NCBI GenBank assembly: GCA_017163975.1
Contig: JAFFSR010000221.1
Span: forward strand, 3,224,001 to 3,288,000
DNA: 64,000 bases
Direction: 5' to 3'
Origin: Anastatus disparis
Lineage: Eukaryota > Arthropoda > Insecta > Hymenoptera > Eupelmidae
Shown here: positions 28,479 through 40,400 of the stretch, piece by piece
Layout of the letters: the number at the start of each line of letters is the position of its first letter
Numbering within the stretch: position 1 is the stretch's first letter
Made by a program: the position numbers and the translations under genes
The notes under the pieces: model-generated
Database searches by the model: none
Seen by the model: only the letters and a program-made list of their open reading frames with translations
Told to the model about the DNA's origin: nothing

Positions 28479-31400
28479 CGTATCAAGCGGTGTGAACACA
28501 ATACAAGTTTTCTCGGGCATCAAACTATAACACACAACCCTGCTACACCACACTATGCGGTCTCTTCGAGCTTTTGAACTTGGCCGTGTTGAGAAATCAA
28601 TAGAACAAGATTTCCGGTTAATTTTGCCTTGTTTCCTTTTTTTTCTCTCCTTTACCTTTACCATTGTTATATATGTGATTGCTTACTTTTAATATACTTG
28701 TTCGTTAAAAAAAAACAGGAACGATTGTTTGCTTTTCTGGTTGGAGTTCTTTTATTTTTATCAATTGCTTCTTGTGCCACAATCGCACCAATTGTTGTCC
28801 TTTGTTCTTTTGAAATTTTCAAAATTTCTTGCTTTACTTCATTTGAATATTGTTATTTGAATATATGATGAATTGTTAGGTCTGTTCGTTATTTATTAAA
28901 GTGTAATATTTTAGCGTGGATGAATTTATTATTAAAGAAATAAAAGTCAAGAAGAACGAGCAACGAAAAAAAAAAGAAATAAGTTTTCCGTTTTCTGATA
29001 CATTTGTTTTCATAATTTATACAGCGACATAATTTATTCTGCTTTCGTAAACATTTGTATTCTGTGCGTTAAATTACTTAAGAATCAAAACGTCGTTTAT
29101 AATTAAATAATATGTTTTTATACGTTTTATATTATCTATGCAAGATAATAAATACGATCGTAATTTTATATTTATAATCTTTTTCAAAGTTTCATAAAAC
29201 ATTGGATTAATGTTTCAAAAAAATTTCTATTCTTCTTTTTCATAAATTAAAAATTTTTCTCCGTATCAATAATACAGTTGTATTTTAGTTTCGAAATATA
29301 GATGTATAGATGTATTTATTTGAGCTATATAATCTTTTTAATAATTGATAAATAACTTTATTTTTGTATTTTTATATAGGATTTATAATTTTATTTCAGC
29401 AGATACAGAATTAATAAATTTGATTGATTATGAAGTATGATAATCTAAAACTTGTATTGAATGATTAAAAATTTAACAAATTTATTTACTTATTTTTCAT
29501 TTATAATTATAAAATTACTATTATATATTGTTTAAAAAACCATAAAACGTTTAACAATATATCAGTCATCAAATTTTAGCATTATAACCTTCTAAAATTC
29601 AATTTTTAAACTTTTAGTTATTTGAATTGTATTATACACATTTAACGCCCCTGTAGATTCAGATGTATGCTCAAGTAAGCAAACGCGTGTATTTCACGAT
29701 TATATGAAGTGGCTATATATCCATTGGAAGAAAATGTAGCGTGATAACCAGTAAAATGTTCTAGTTGTCGAGTGAAACATGCATTTTTGCTTTATTTTGT
29801 CAGCAATTTTTTTTTCTATTTTATTTTAATGCAACTCTCGCAGAAAATAAATTCATATCTAGAGTTTGTAATATTATTGCGCTTCAGTGGAATTATTGCA
29901 TTGCTTGGAAAATTTTTCATGCAGTAAATAAAATTTTAGAAATATATAGATATAGATTTTACAAAGTAACAATTTTTTTTAATAATGAAAGATTTGAAAA
30001 AATTTTTTTAGTTTGCAATATATTTTACAAGAAAATATAATCAAGTTTATATTTAATTTATTACTCATTATTATATGATTTTGTTCATTCCGAATTTGCA
30101 TTATAAATTAAAAAAAAATTGTAATACAAAATTCAAAAAGTAATTTATATGTAGATTTTTAAAATATTACAATGTCTACATTATATAAAAGTACATAACA
30201 AAGGAGCATTCTTATACTTTTATAATATTCACCCAACCAAATTTTAATTATTCATAAAATCTAAAAAATAGTTGTTTTCATTATTTAGAATTCTATATAC
30301 GTTTACGTGATTTTATTAAGACATATGACTATTTTTAAACCATTTAGAATGTTTTTATATTAATAACAATGCACACATCATTCATGATTATTTAATTGAC
30401 TAAAGTTATAAATAATTATAAAACTAGATTTTCAGTAAATATTCATTTTGAAAATTGTTCATAAAATTGAAAATATAAACGTGCTAACATTTTTTTCACT
30501 TTCAGCACAAAATACAAAAGTATAACATTTTCCAAATGTCACAGCAATCGATGCGATAAATTGTTTTTCACTATTTGTACGCAATTTTCGATAAAAAAAC
30601 TTTTATCTGTTAATTATAATGACACTATAAAATGGAACAATCCAAATAACATGGAAAGTTAAAACCTTTTTTATGATTGTAATGATTCTCGATGTTTTTC
30701 AAAAAGTCAATATTGTTTTTTCTATGAAATTCATCGTATTGTTTAATTATCGAATGACATTTATTTTCAATTTATTAGACTTCAGGATGAAATATACATT
30801 TTTTCATATACAACTTTTATTTAATTTATTTTCACTGTTATCAATAAAAAAAGATGTTCAAGTAAGCATGAACATATTGAGTATTTTAAACTTTAGTTAG
30901 ATTAGTGTATCGAAAAAAAATGTTCTTTTTACGGATATCTGGAACAAATTTAAACATCAATATTCTCATTTTAAAAAGATTTCAATAAAAGTAATAAATT
31001 CATGCTCGAGTGCATAAGTTTATTATAAAATATTGAAGAAATTGGTTTACTTAGTTTTCTGAAAACATCCTCTTGATAAGAAAAATGTCAATAACTTGTT
31101 ATACGTGTGTCATTTTACCTTGGGGGATTACTTTTTTTGGTTTTGACATTTAGAAAATCGTAACTATATTCTATTGACGTATATTTTATTGATCATCAAC
31201 TGGGATTTGTAAGCTTAAATATTATTTATAAATAATGAAAAATGTAGTTTATTATTAAAAAAAAAAAAAATACGTTAAATTATGGAAAAAAAATCAAGAT
31301 TTTGAGGTCGTCAGTGGCTCAGTCGGTAGAGCGATGGATTCGTAATCTCGAGGTCCCGAGTTCGATTCCCGCTCTCAGCCGATTGATAGAGCACAGCTGT

Positions 31401-34400
31401 AGGTTGCATGTGCTTTGTTCATAAACACACTGACGACCTCCGTCGCTAATTATCATCACAATGATAGTTTAAATATAGCGACGTTAAATTAAATTAAAAA
31501 AAAAAAGATTTACTTAACAATAAATTAAATATTTTATTTTTTTTCTATAATTTTGCGTTTGAATTACGTTATAAACATATTGTCAAAAAATTCAATAAAT
31601 TTTCAAAATTTAAGATTTGAAGAAACAAAAAAGTCTTCTCATAAATTTCAACAAAAATTACATCCATTGTATAATTATTTAAAAAAATAAAAAATACCTA
31701 ACTTTATGAGCTTTGAAACTGTTAGTTGCAGCTGCTCAATGATAAAAATCTCAAGTGAAATAAAGTCTTGCCCATAGTTGAATTTTAAATAGCTATAACA
31801 TAAATTTAATTTAATTTTTTAACGGCCATTTGTTAAAAAATAAATTAAAAATCATGCCAAGAACAACAAAGTAAAAATCTATTATTGAAATATATTAAAA
31901 ATATATATGTGACCATAAAAAAGAATGTCTTTTATATTTAAATTTTAGAAATAAAAGATAAAAGGCAGGTTAAATGTGTGACGAAAAATTGTGCAATCGA
32001 AATTAAAGATTAAAACCGTTTGAAACGTGAAAAAAAAATAATCTCTGCAAACTGTACTAAATTGAAACTTGAAATACGATACAACCGGAGGAACATAACA
32101 ATTTCGAACAAGTCTGCACGAATAAAAGGAAAAGGCTATATTTATTGAATTTATAAAAAGCTTTCTTTCATTCAACAAAAAAAAAGAGGGAACTCAAACA
32201 ATCAATCAACCATTACTTCCACACTATAATTTTATATATACGTGTGTGTGTGTTCTTATTTTATTTTATTCTTCTCTCGTGTATGAAAAATTTCACATGA
32301 AATTTGACGTATAATATACGTGATTTGTGTAATTAATTTTTGTTATAGATTTTTTTATGAGCATAACTTGTGAAACTTTGCTATAATTACGAGAAAAATG
32401 TAAGAATATTAGTTATAGGATATATAGCGAACAAAAAAATGTAACTGTATAAAATCGTAAATTAGCTCGTTAGATAAAGTGTACTTCTGTAGTGTAATGA
32501 GTCTGAAGTTTGATTTTCTCTAACAGAAGATTTTTCACCTTATTTTTTATGCTTTCCATATAAACAAAATGTGTGATAAAATCTTAGGTAGAAAGAGCAA
32601 ACCTCATTAATTAGACCTAGATTACAAAATAATAATTTTAAAAAGTTTTTAAATTCAAATACCAAATACATACTTTAGGTATTATCGTAAAGATGGTAAT
32701 ATATAATTTAAGTACAGTGTTATTCCTCAATAAAATCGCTCTTAATACACGGAGACAAATTTGATAGGTAAAATTATTATTACTGTATTTATCTACAAGG
32801 GTAGAAAATAGATCTTTCTGTCTCGAGTGAAAATTGCCACCCGTGGCGAAGCCAAAGGTGGCAAATGCACGGCTGGTAGATCAATTTTATGTCTGAGTAG
32901 CACACCAAATTTTACATTATACCTGGCCGGAATTTCGTACTATTAATTAATTATAAATTGAACAAATATTTTATAGACTGAATAATCAGCTGACAACAGC
33001 GTATGGCCATGTCTTTACTTTGTGATTCACTCACGCTAGGTATTAGAGGCACCGCGATATTTACTACCTGATTGAAGAAAGTGAAGCACTATGCGTATAA
33101 GAATTTTTTCATTTAAAAAAATATATCTACACATACATAAAAAAACTTAGATTAAAATTTTATCAAGAATCTGATTATATTTCGCCCAACTTCACTAAAA
33201 TAAATGTAGATGAAGTTGTTAGTTCATCTAACTTCCCCAGAATATTGCTATGTCCATCGATAACAACAGCAACGACGGAGAATTCGTCCATTCATTCGAT
33301 ATCTGATTTCTTAAATAAGCATTCCAATTCCATCGTTTACTTCCATCCTGCTGCCATCGTTGATTTCAAGAGGCTCCTCTTTAATAAACTCATATCAGAC
33401 AAGTGTACAGAATGCCAGAATGATACAGACGTTTAATACCCAATACCCATAATCACATCACTAATAGATCATAACAACTGACGCTTTAAGCTAGACTGCG
33501 AAACATTGTAACATAATGATATTCTACTATGAGATACTACATACCTCACGATTATCTGTATAAAGTCAATATACAAATGTAGTTCAATAACTAATCTCTT
33601 AATATAGTTGACACTATTCAATGTTACAATAATACATTATAATTCATGTCGTTAATAAATGTTGTATGAATTCAAATAAACTATATTTTTCGCCTCTGTG
33701 TACTATCAATTTAAGCCAACAGAATTTCAAACCATTTAGTTTAATAAATGTTTCTATGTCTATGTCTATGTCTATGTATCTCTCCATCTATCTTTCTTCC
33801 TGCTTTTCTCTGACATGTCCAAATAAATGTAGAAAGTGACGAAAGTTTAAAGTCTCGAGCTCATAAATGAATAAACTCGATATTTTGAGGAAACGTTTGC
33901 GCAAGCTTCTTCCTCTCATACTTTTTAAGCTTTCCACATAGTGTTTCGTACAACTGAGAAAATACTGTTAGCAAAAGATAGAGAGATATGTGGAGAGAAA
34001 ATCGTGGAGAAAAGCACACTGAAATATATCTATTCGAGTTACCAACAAACTTGACTATATATGAGGAAAGATAGAAACTTTTCTATGCCTTAACTTTAAC
34101 TTCGTCATAGTTTAATATATATCTTTATCTCTATTCTTCCCTTTTATTTCTCTTCTTATTCTTTCTTCTTTTTTTAACTCTGATCAACTGAGTATTTTAT
34201 TTTTCTTCTTCTAAAATATTTGAAATACATTGTTATCTATGTCACGATTTAGCTCGTATACTCGGCGCTTGTTACTGTCACTGCCGATCATTGTAAATTG
34301 TCTTATTAAATTTCAGCTGCAACTTACTAGTCTAAGAAAACTTTTGTGTTACTATTTTACTTTTTTTTTCATTTTGACGTAAAAGGAGACGTAAATTTAT

Positions 34401-37400
34401 ATTTATAAACATTTTTTTTAGCAAATGTTACTTTTTTTTTATGGCACAAAAATTTTTAATAAAAATTTTAAAAATACATAACTTTTTACATTTTATGTTT
34501 ATAGTACTCTGAAATTATAAAAAAATAATATATTTTTGTGTAATGCATTTTAATTACAAAAGCTCTCAGAAACATTTTATTCTATATTTGATAACCTACA
34601 GAATTTTAATAACAGCCTTAATGCAATGAAAATTTTTTTTTATTCGAATATTGCATGTTTCGACAAATCAAAATGATCAGATTTTAAATCCATTGAGCTA
34701 ATTATGCCCATAATAACTCTGTGGAAAATTATCTCTTTTCATCTATGTAGGCTCAAGTTTTATACGTTTGTGATTTTGTTCGAATGAGCTAGAAATAAAG
34801 CTCGAATTAGATAGTTTTGTATTTAGGACATTAGCTTGAAAGCAGATTTTGATAAAAGTAACTACTAATGATTTGTTTTTTAATCAAATTACTTATTCAT
34901 TTTTCAAAAACAAAAAAAATAATCAATGATACAATTTTTTCTATATTTCAATATTTAAATACATTTTTACCAATTGATAGAAAAAATATTCAAAGTAGTT
35001 TATTTGTTTGATTTGACCTTGGATTTTCCCAAAAACTATATTTCAATTTTATTGCCTTTTTTTTCATTTAGCGTCGCTGTATTTACGCTGTCATTGCGAT
35101 ACTAATTAGCGACGGAGATCATCAGTGTGTTTGTGAACAAAGCACATGTAACGTACAGTGGTGCTTGTATCAATTAGTCGAGAGCGGGACTCGAACTCGG
35201 GACCTCGAGATTACGAATCCATCGCTCTACTTTTTTTTTTTTTTTTTTTTTTTTAAATTGTTTTATTTATTGACAGAATATAAATGCGTACATATGTTTT
35301 ACAAATAAAACAACCAAAAAGTTGTAATTAGGTAATGTGATACAAGGTATGTTAGTAGTCGTATTGCCTGATATTTACAGATCTCTTAGACTAGAATATA
35401 ACGGTGGTTATTACAATTGTTTAGATAATTGAATTACGTGTAGGTGAGTCTGAGCACAGACTATAATATTCGTTGATTACATTGTGTTAAATTATCTGGA
35501 AAATATCAGAAAAACCAGAGTTTCGTTGACTTAATTATTGTAAAATAAAAATGCACTCTTCGATGAATGCTTACATAAATGATTTAAACTATATACAAGC
35601 TATTTACAATGTTTTTGTTGGTATAATACATAGGCATGGTAGCCTTACATGTCGATATTAGTGTATCTTTTTGAATTTGAAATTATAGAATTAACGTTAA
35701 TTGATATAATTTGAAAATTGTTAATTAATCTGTCCATTTTAGATTGAGTTTAGTAAAAATGAAGTTAATCTTACGATTCTGTTCGTGTATCTGATTTTGA
35801 ATTGTGTAATTTTGCGTTGTCATAGTATCTATCAGATCCTTTTTGAAGGAGTCTAGGAGATTTTCAACTGAAGCAATCAACGTGGCTTGAAGAGAGGCGC
35901 CATCTCTGGACGTATTAAGTGAAGTTCTTGGTTGGTTTTGTAGAGTTGTTGGCTGTTGAGTAACTCTTGCGGCCATGTAGGCGTAAGAATTTTGAGGTTG
36001 GTCATTGATAGCTTTTATTTGTGTTGTTTTAGGTTTAGTTGATGTGGTTTTATATTCTTGGCTTATCACTTGCGCAAATTTTAGATATGGACAGCCTCTA
36101 TAGTTTGCTGTATGTCCCTCTTGTTCGCAATTTACGCAGATGGGAGGGGTTTTTTCATCAATTTTCCGTTCGCATTTACCAATTTCATGTTTAGAATTAC
36201 ATTTCACACATCTAAATCCAAGATTGCAGTTTACACTAGAGTGTCCCACTCGTTGACAAAGATGACATTGATAAACAGATTTTTTTCTGAAAATCTCCCA
36301 TTTGATTTTGAGGTTAAGAATACTTTTGATGTTGGTGAGGTTCTTTCGAATACTGTTGTTATCCAGTTGTACCAGCAGATGTGATTTTTGTGTGCTATTT
36401 TTGTTGACCTTTAGTTTTTCGATTTTTTTAATTGTTACGTCAGAGATGTTTAGGCTTTTGAGCTCTTCTTCAACTTCGCTCGGAGTAAAGATGTCATTTA
36501 TTCCTTTAAGGACAAGTAATTTATTTCTTTCATTTTTTGGGGTGAAAGTAAAATAAGGTATCCCAATTTTTTTAAGGTGCTCCTTGATTTTATTAAAAGT
36601 ATCAATGTTGTGTGCAATAATGGTTTGATCTTTGTCGGATAGATCCCGTAAAATAAATGATTTTTTGTCTATAACTTGGTGTAATGCGTTGATTAGTGAT
36701 TTAGCTGAGTCATGACTGCAGTAGATAGGTGGAGGCTTGACGTTCTTGTTGGTGTTAGTAGAGAAACTTGCATTAGCGCGCTCTGTACTAGAGGCATTAG
36801 CTAAGCTCTGTTCTCCATCTTTTTCTAACATATGATACGCATTGCTTAAATTGACGTTATGTCCTTCTTTCGTTGTGTTAACCTTAGACACTTTGTTAAA
36901 TCTTTTCGGAAACTGCCAGGAGTTATTTGTTTCATTTATAAAATTTAGAGAAGGAAAAATGTTCTTCTCTTCATTGTGACTGAAGTCAGACATAACAGAC
37001 ATGCCATCATCATCGCATTGAGCATTTTCGCCGCCATTTTGGCTTAGTGCGTTGGTTGTATTTTTCTCTACGTTGCGCGACTTACTTGCATTCAGGTTAG
37101 GCTGAATTTTACTTTGTCTACGCGTGCCGTATTCTTTTATAGCTGACTTAAATTGCAGATCTATTGCTTTAGTGAACGGAGTAGTTTCTTTAAAGACTTT
37201 CGATAATGATGGGTAAATTAACTCATGTGAATCAGCTTGTTGCGATTGCTGCGTTCTTTTGCGTTTAGACGTCGAAGCGCCATCAGTTATAAGTTGCGAC
37301 GCCATTATGGCGCTAGTCGCGGGGTCCTTCTTTGTATCATCCGACATTGATAAAAAAAAGATAATTTATGTAGCCGTAACACACGTGGCTTAAGCCATGA

Positions 37401-40400
37401 TGCGTGAACGCACCAAGGACAATTGCACACAACACTTTTTAGCACTTTTTAGCACAGATTCACAGTTCAAGGGAATATAAACGCTCTCCTTTATGCGGAG
37501 CACTCGGGAGTGATGTGTACGCGTCAAACGCCAAAACGCCAATCCATCGCTCTACCAACTGAGCCACTGACGATCTCTCTATACTCAAATTTGTTTCGAA
37601 ATGTTCTCATGGAATTTGAAATAAAATTCTTTATATTAAGAGCTCGATTTGTTCAAATGTGCAAAAATAAAAAGAACATGAAAGAATTTAGTATAACCTA
37701 TTCGAAATGAATTTAACTTTTTGAATACATTTACTTCCATCTCTTTTTTTATAGACATTTTTTATAGATTTCAAAATCCAATTTTTTTGCAAAACTTCAC
37801 ATTTTATACAATTTTATGAAAAAAAAGTAGAAGAAAAACTTTTTCACGCAAAATTTAACAGCGATTGTTTAAAGAATGCTTTGAAATTTCAAAAAAATAA
37901 CTCATAATCTTGGAAAAATCAAGCGTCAAATCGAAAAAATTCAGTATCATTTAAACTTTTCAATAAAAGAAATTCTATAAACTTAAAAAAAAAATCAACG
38001 ATTCCAAACTTTGGATAATCTTCTCATAAGAGACATAAAACGTACAATAATTTCAGAAAATATCTCTTGCATACGAGTATCTTATTTTTATTTCCCAACT
38101 ACTTGAGATATCGCCGTAAAAGTTTGCTTATACAAGGAGAAAAAAAATTTTCCTAATAAAAAGTATCATAACTACGATGGTAATTTCGAAACACAGTATC
38201 ATCGTTAAAAGTATTATACACACTTTTATCTGAAAACATAGTAAATTTTATCGAGGCGACGTGTAATTTTTCCTCTGATAACACAATATTCTAGCGTTAG
38301 CATCAAATTACCAAGTAATTTTTACTAGACATATTTTTATCATTTATATGTTTACGGTTATATATTTTATTATAATTATGTTTTGGATTTTCAATAATAA
38401 ATAATTTGCCACATATCAAATTCAAAACATAAAACAAATTCCTATTAAACTTTTCTCAATAAGTAAAGTTTAATTTTCAAATAGATTTTAAAATGAATCG
38501 ATTGCCGTACAGCAAATTAAATTCGAGTAAATCTATTGTATTTAAAAGGATCGAGCAAAAAAACTCTAAAAAGATATTTGGCAATTAACGAAGAGAATTC
38601 AAAATAAGTTGGATTTCAGCACGATTTATAAAAGATCAAACGTATACTGAAAAGCGTCAAATAAGGCATCCCGCTTCCTCGCAATTCTCAAGATTCCAAA
38701 AGTCCTAGAAACTGAAAACAGCAGCTAGTTCGCTGTTTAAAGAATTTCCGAATACTTCAGAATTCTCAAGAATTTCAGAATTCTATACCTCGTTCGCGTA
38801 TATACTATCTCTCTCTCTAGACTGGGTAAAGAATGTCTCGAAGGCTTTTCAAAGAATAATAACTTCAAATTTTATGAATATTTAAAAGAATAGAAAAGTG
38901 GATGAAATTAAATAATTAAAATATTACATATATCGATTTTCTTTATTGTATTTATAAATGAATTAAAATCTCTTAATGATTTCGTTACCTAAATTGGCTA
39001 GAATAATTTAGATTATGGTAAATAATCAAACACTTCAAATACTCGTTAATTTATAATTGAAAAAATGTGTTTATATCCACCCCTACAATTAATTTGATGT
39101 TTAACTATGAATCATCTAATTTATTGTTTACCGGACAATAGATAAATTAATAATGAATTAATTATTTCACAGAAAACATTGATTAATGAATTTTAGTGAT
39201 TGAACACATTTTATATCTACTCCTACGTCTCGAACGAGCAGCTTTATTACAAAAAAAAAAATAAATCACCATCGAGGATTTAAAGCCTTTAAAAAAGCCA
39301 GAAATAAATGCCTTTTTCTCCTCTAAATCTTTTTGAAAAGTGCCAACTACATTATATTTTTTTTTCTTTTATTTAACACACGAATAAACATTAAACCTGA
39401 AACGAAGAACTAAGGGAGAGGACCAGAACACGAAAGCCCAAGCTCTTTCTCTCTGTCGCAAAAAAAAAAAAAAACTTTTTACTGATCTGAGTGGTCGTTA
39501 TATCTTTGTGTCGTTATATTGCCTATAAAATAGGAGAAAAGAATACAGAGAGGACCACACGTAGCGTAAACCCCTAACTGACGTAAAATAAAGCTTCCAT
39601 AAGCTCTCAATCTATTTTTTTTTTATCTATGATTCTATATCTATATACCTACAGCTTGCTTTCATCTAGCCCCCCTTTTTTCCCTTTACTTTTCCAACTC
39701 TCGTCTATCTCTACGATACTAAGCCAGAATACGATATATATATATATATATATATAGTATTTTGTAAATACATAAAAGTAGCATAGCTGAAAACTCACAC
39801 TTCGATGGCCTTGTTCCAGTTGATAACGTAGCCCGACAATACAAAAGTCTCGATGTGGAGTACGTGTATGTTTCCTCGCTCCGTGCCCACATACAGCCAC
39901 TTACTCTGCAGCGGTAGGTGCATGCAAGTTATTCTGCAACAAAGAATTGAAAAATATATATAAAATAAAAGTAAAAAAGCAATGCTATACGTACATATAT
40001 ATATATAATAAAACAAACAGAAATAGATACATCTTATTAAATGTAAATGTGTATACATAAACAAACTTGTGGGTTCTAGTTCATTTGTTTGTTGAAGAGA
40101 TAAAGAGAGGAAAAGTCCTTAATTATATGCAGAAACGGAGAGAGAGAGTGAGGGAGTTGGGAGGGAAAGCACGCAAAACTATAAAAGGCAAGAGCGTGCT
40201 TTTGATATTTCTAATTGGGACTACGGAAATAAGTTGAGAAGCTTTTGTTTTCCCTATCGTGTGTGTCCGGGCTATACTACATTTGCATACACAATACGCT
40301 CAAATTTTATCACGTATTGCTAACCCTCTGTTTTTTTCTTTCAAGAAAAGAACTTTTTTGTTTTTTTTATTTTTTGCGTTGAAATTTTTCAAAAACATCT

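Larger units (their letters stand above)
35231..37540 (-). mobile_element. ORF1-only non-LTR retroelement (half-LINE), 2.31 kb
   Basis: Minus-strand element bounded by a perfect 15-bp duplication, ending in 24 A residues with AATAAA signals 8-17 bp upstream of the tail. Layout: 193-bp 5' UTR (37540-37348), a single intact 540-codon ORF1 (37347-35725), a 470-bp 3' UTR (35724-35255) and poly-A. No endonuclease/reverse transcriptase frame is present between ORF1 and the tail. The clean duplication and intact frame imply a recent insertion of a complete RNA that lacked ORF2. It is either a non-autonomous half-LINE family like mammalian HAL1, or a single internally deleted copy mobilised in trans. 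Confidence 0.88.
35057..37577 (-). mobile_element. tRNA-derived SINE, copy D, split by a LINE insertion
   Basis: The two halves are 35057-35230 (tail, 3' hairpin, body, B box) and 37541-37577 (A box, head GAGATCGTCAGTGGCTCAGT). Without the inserted 35231-37540 and one copy of the duplicated 15 bp, they form a normal family member ending in poly-A. The insertion falls in the anticodon region, so the two pol III promoter boxes are now 2.3 kb apart and this copy should be transcriptionally dead. Confidence 0.9.
23566..39798 (-). other. Tomosyn intron (exon c to d), 16.2 kb, repeat-rich
   Basis: Largest intron in the window, GT-AG. Contains SINE copies B, C and D, the ORF1-only LINE inserted in D, two long TA microsatellites (26678, 28407), a small ORF fragment (33101) and a TCTATG-tailed segment (33753). 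Stretches 23.6-26.1, 28.5-31.3, 31.5-32.8 and 37.6-39.7 kb hold only AT-rich intron sequence with no supported gene. Confidence 0.75.

Noticed and set aside
29765..30040. 91-codon plus-strand frame
   Set aside because: AT-driven Phe/Ile/Asn/Lys composition with no recognisable motif or splice context.
36112..36556. Plus-strand open frames inside the LINE ORF1
   Set aside because: Shadows of the intact 540-codon minus-strand ORF1.
39040..39230. Direct repeat of TTATATCCACCCCTAC / TTATATCTACTCCTAC
   Set aside because: Short and imperfect, about 160 bp apart in AT-rich DNA; no terminal structure to support an element.
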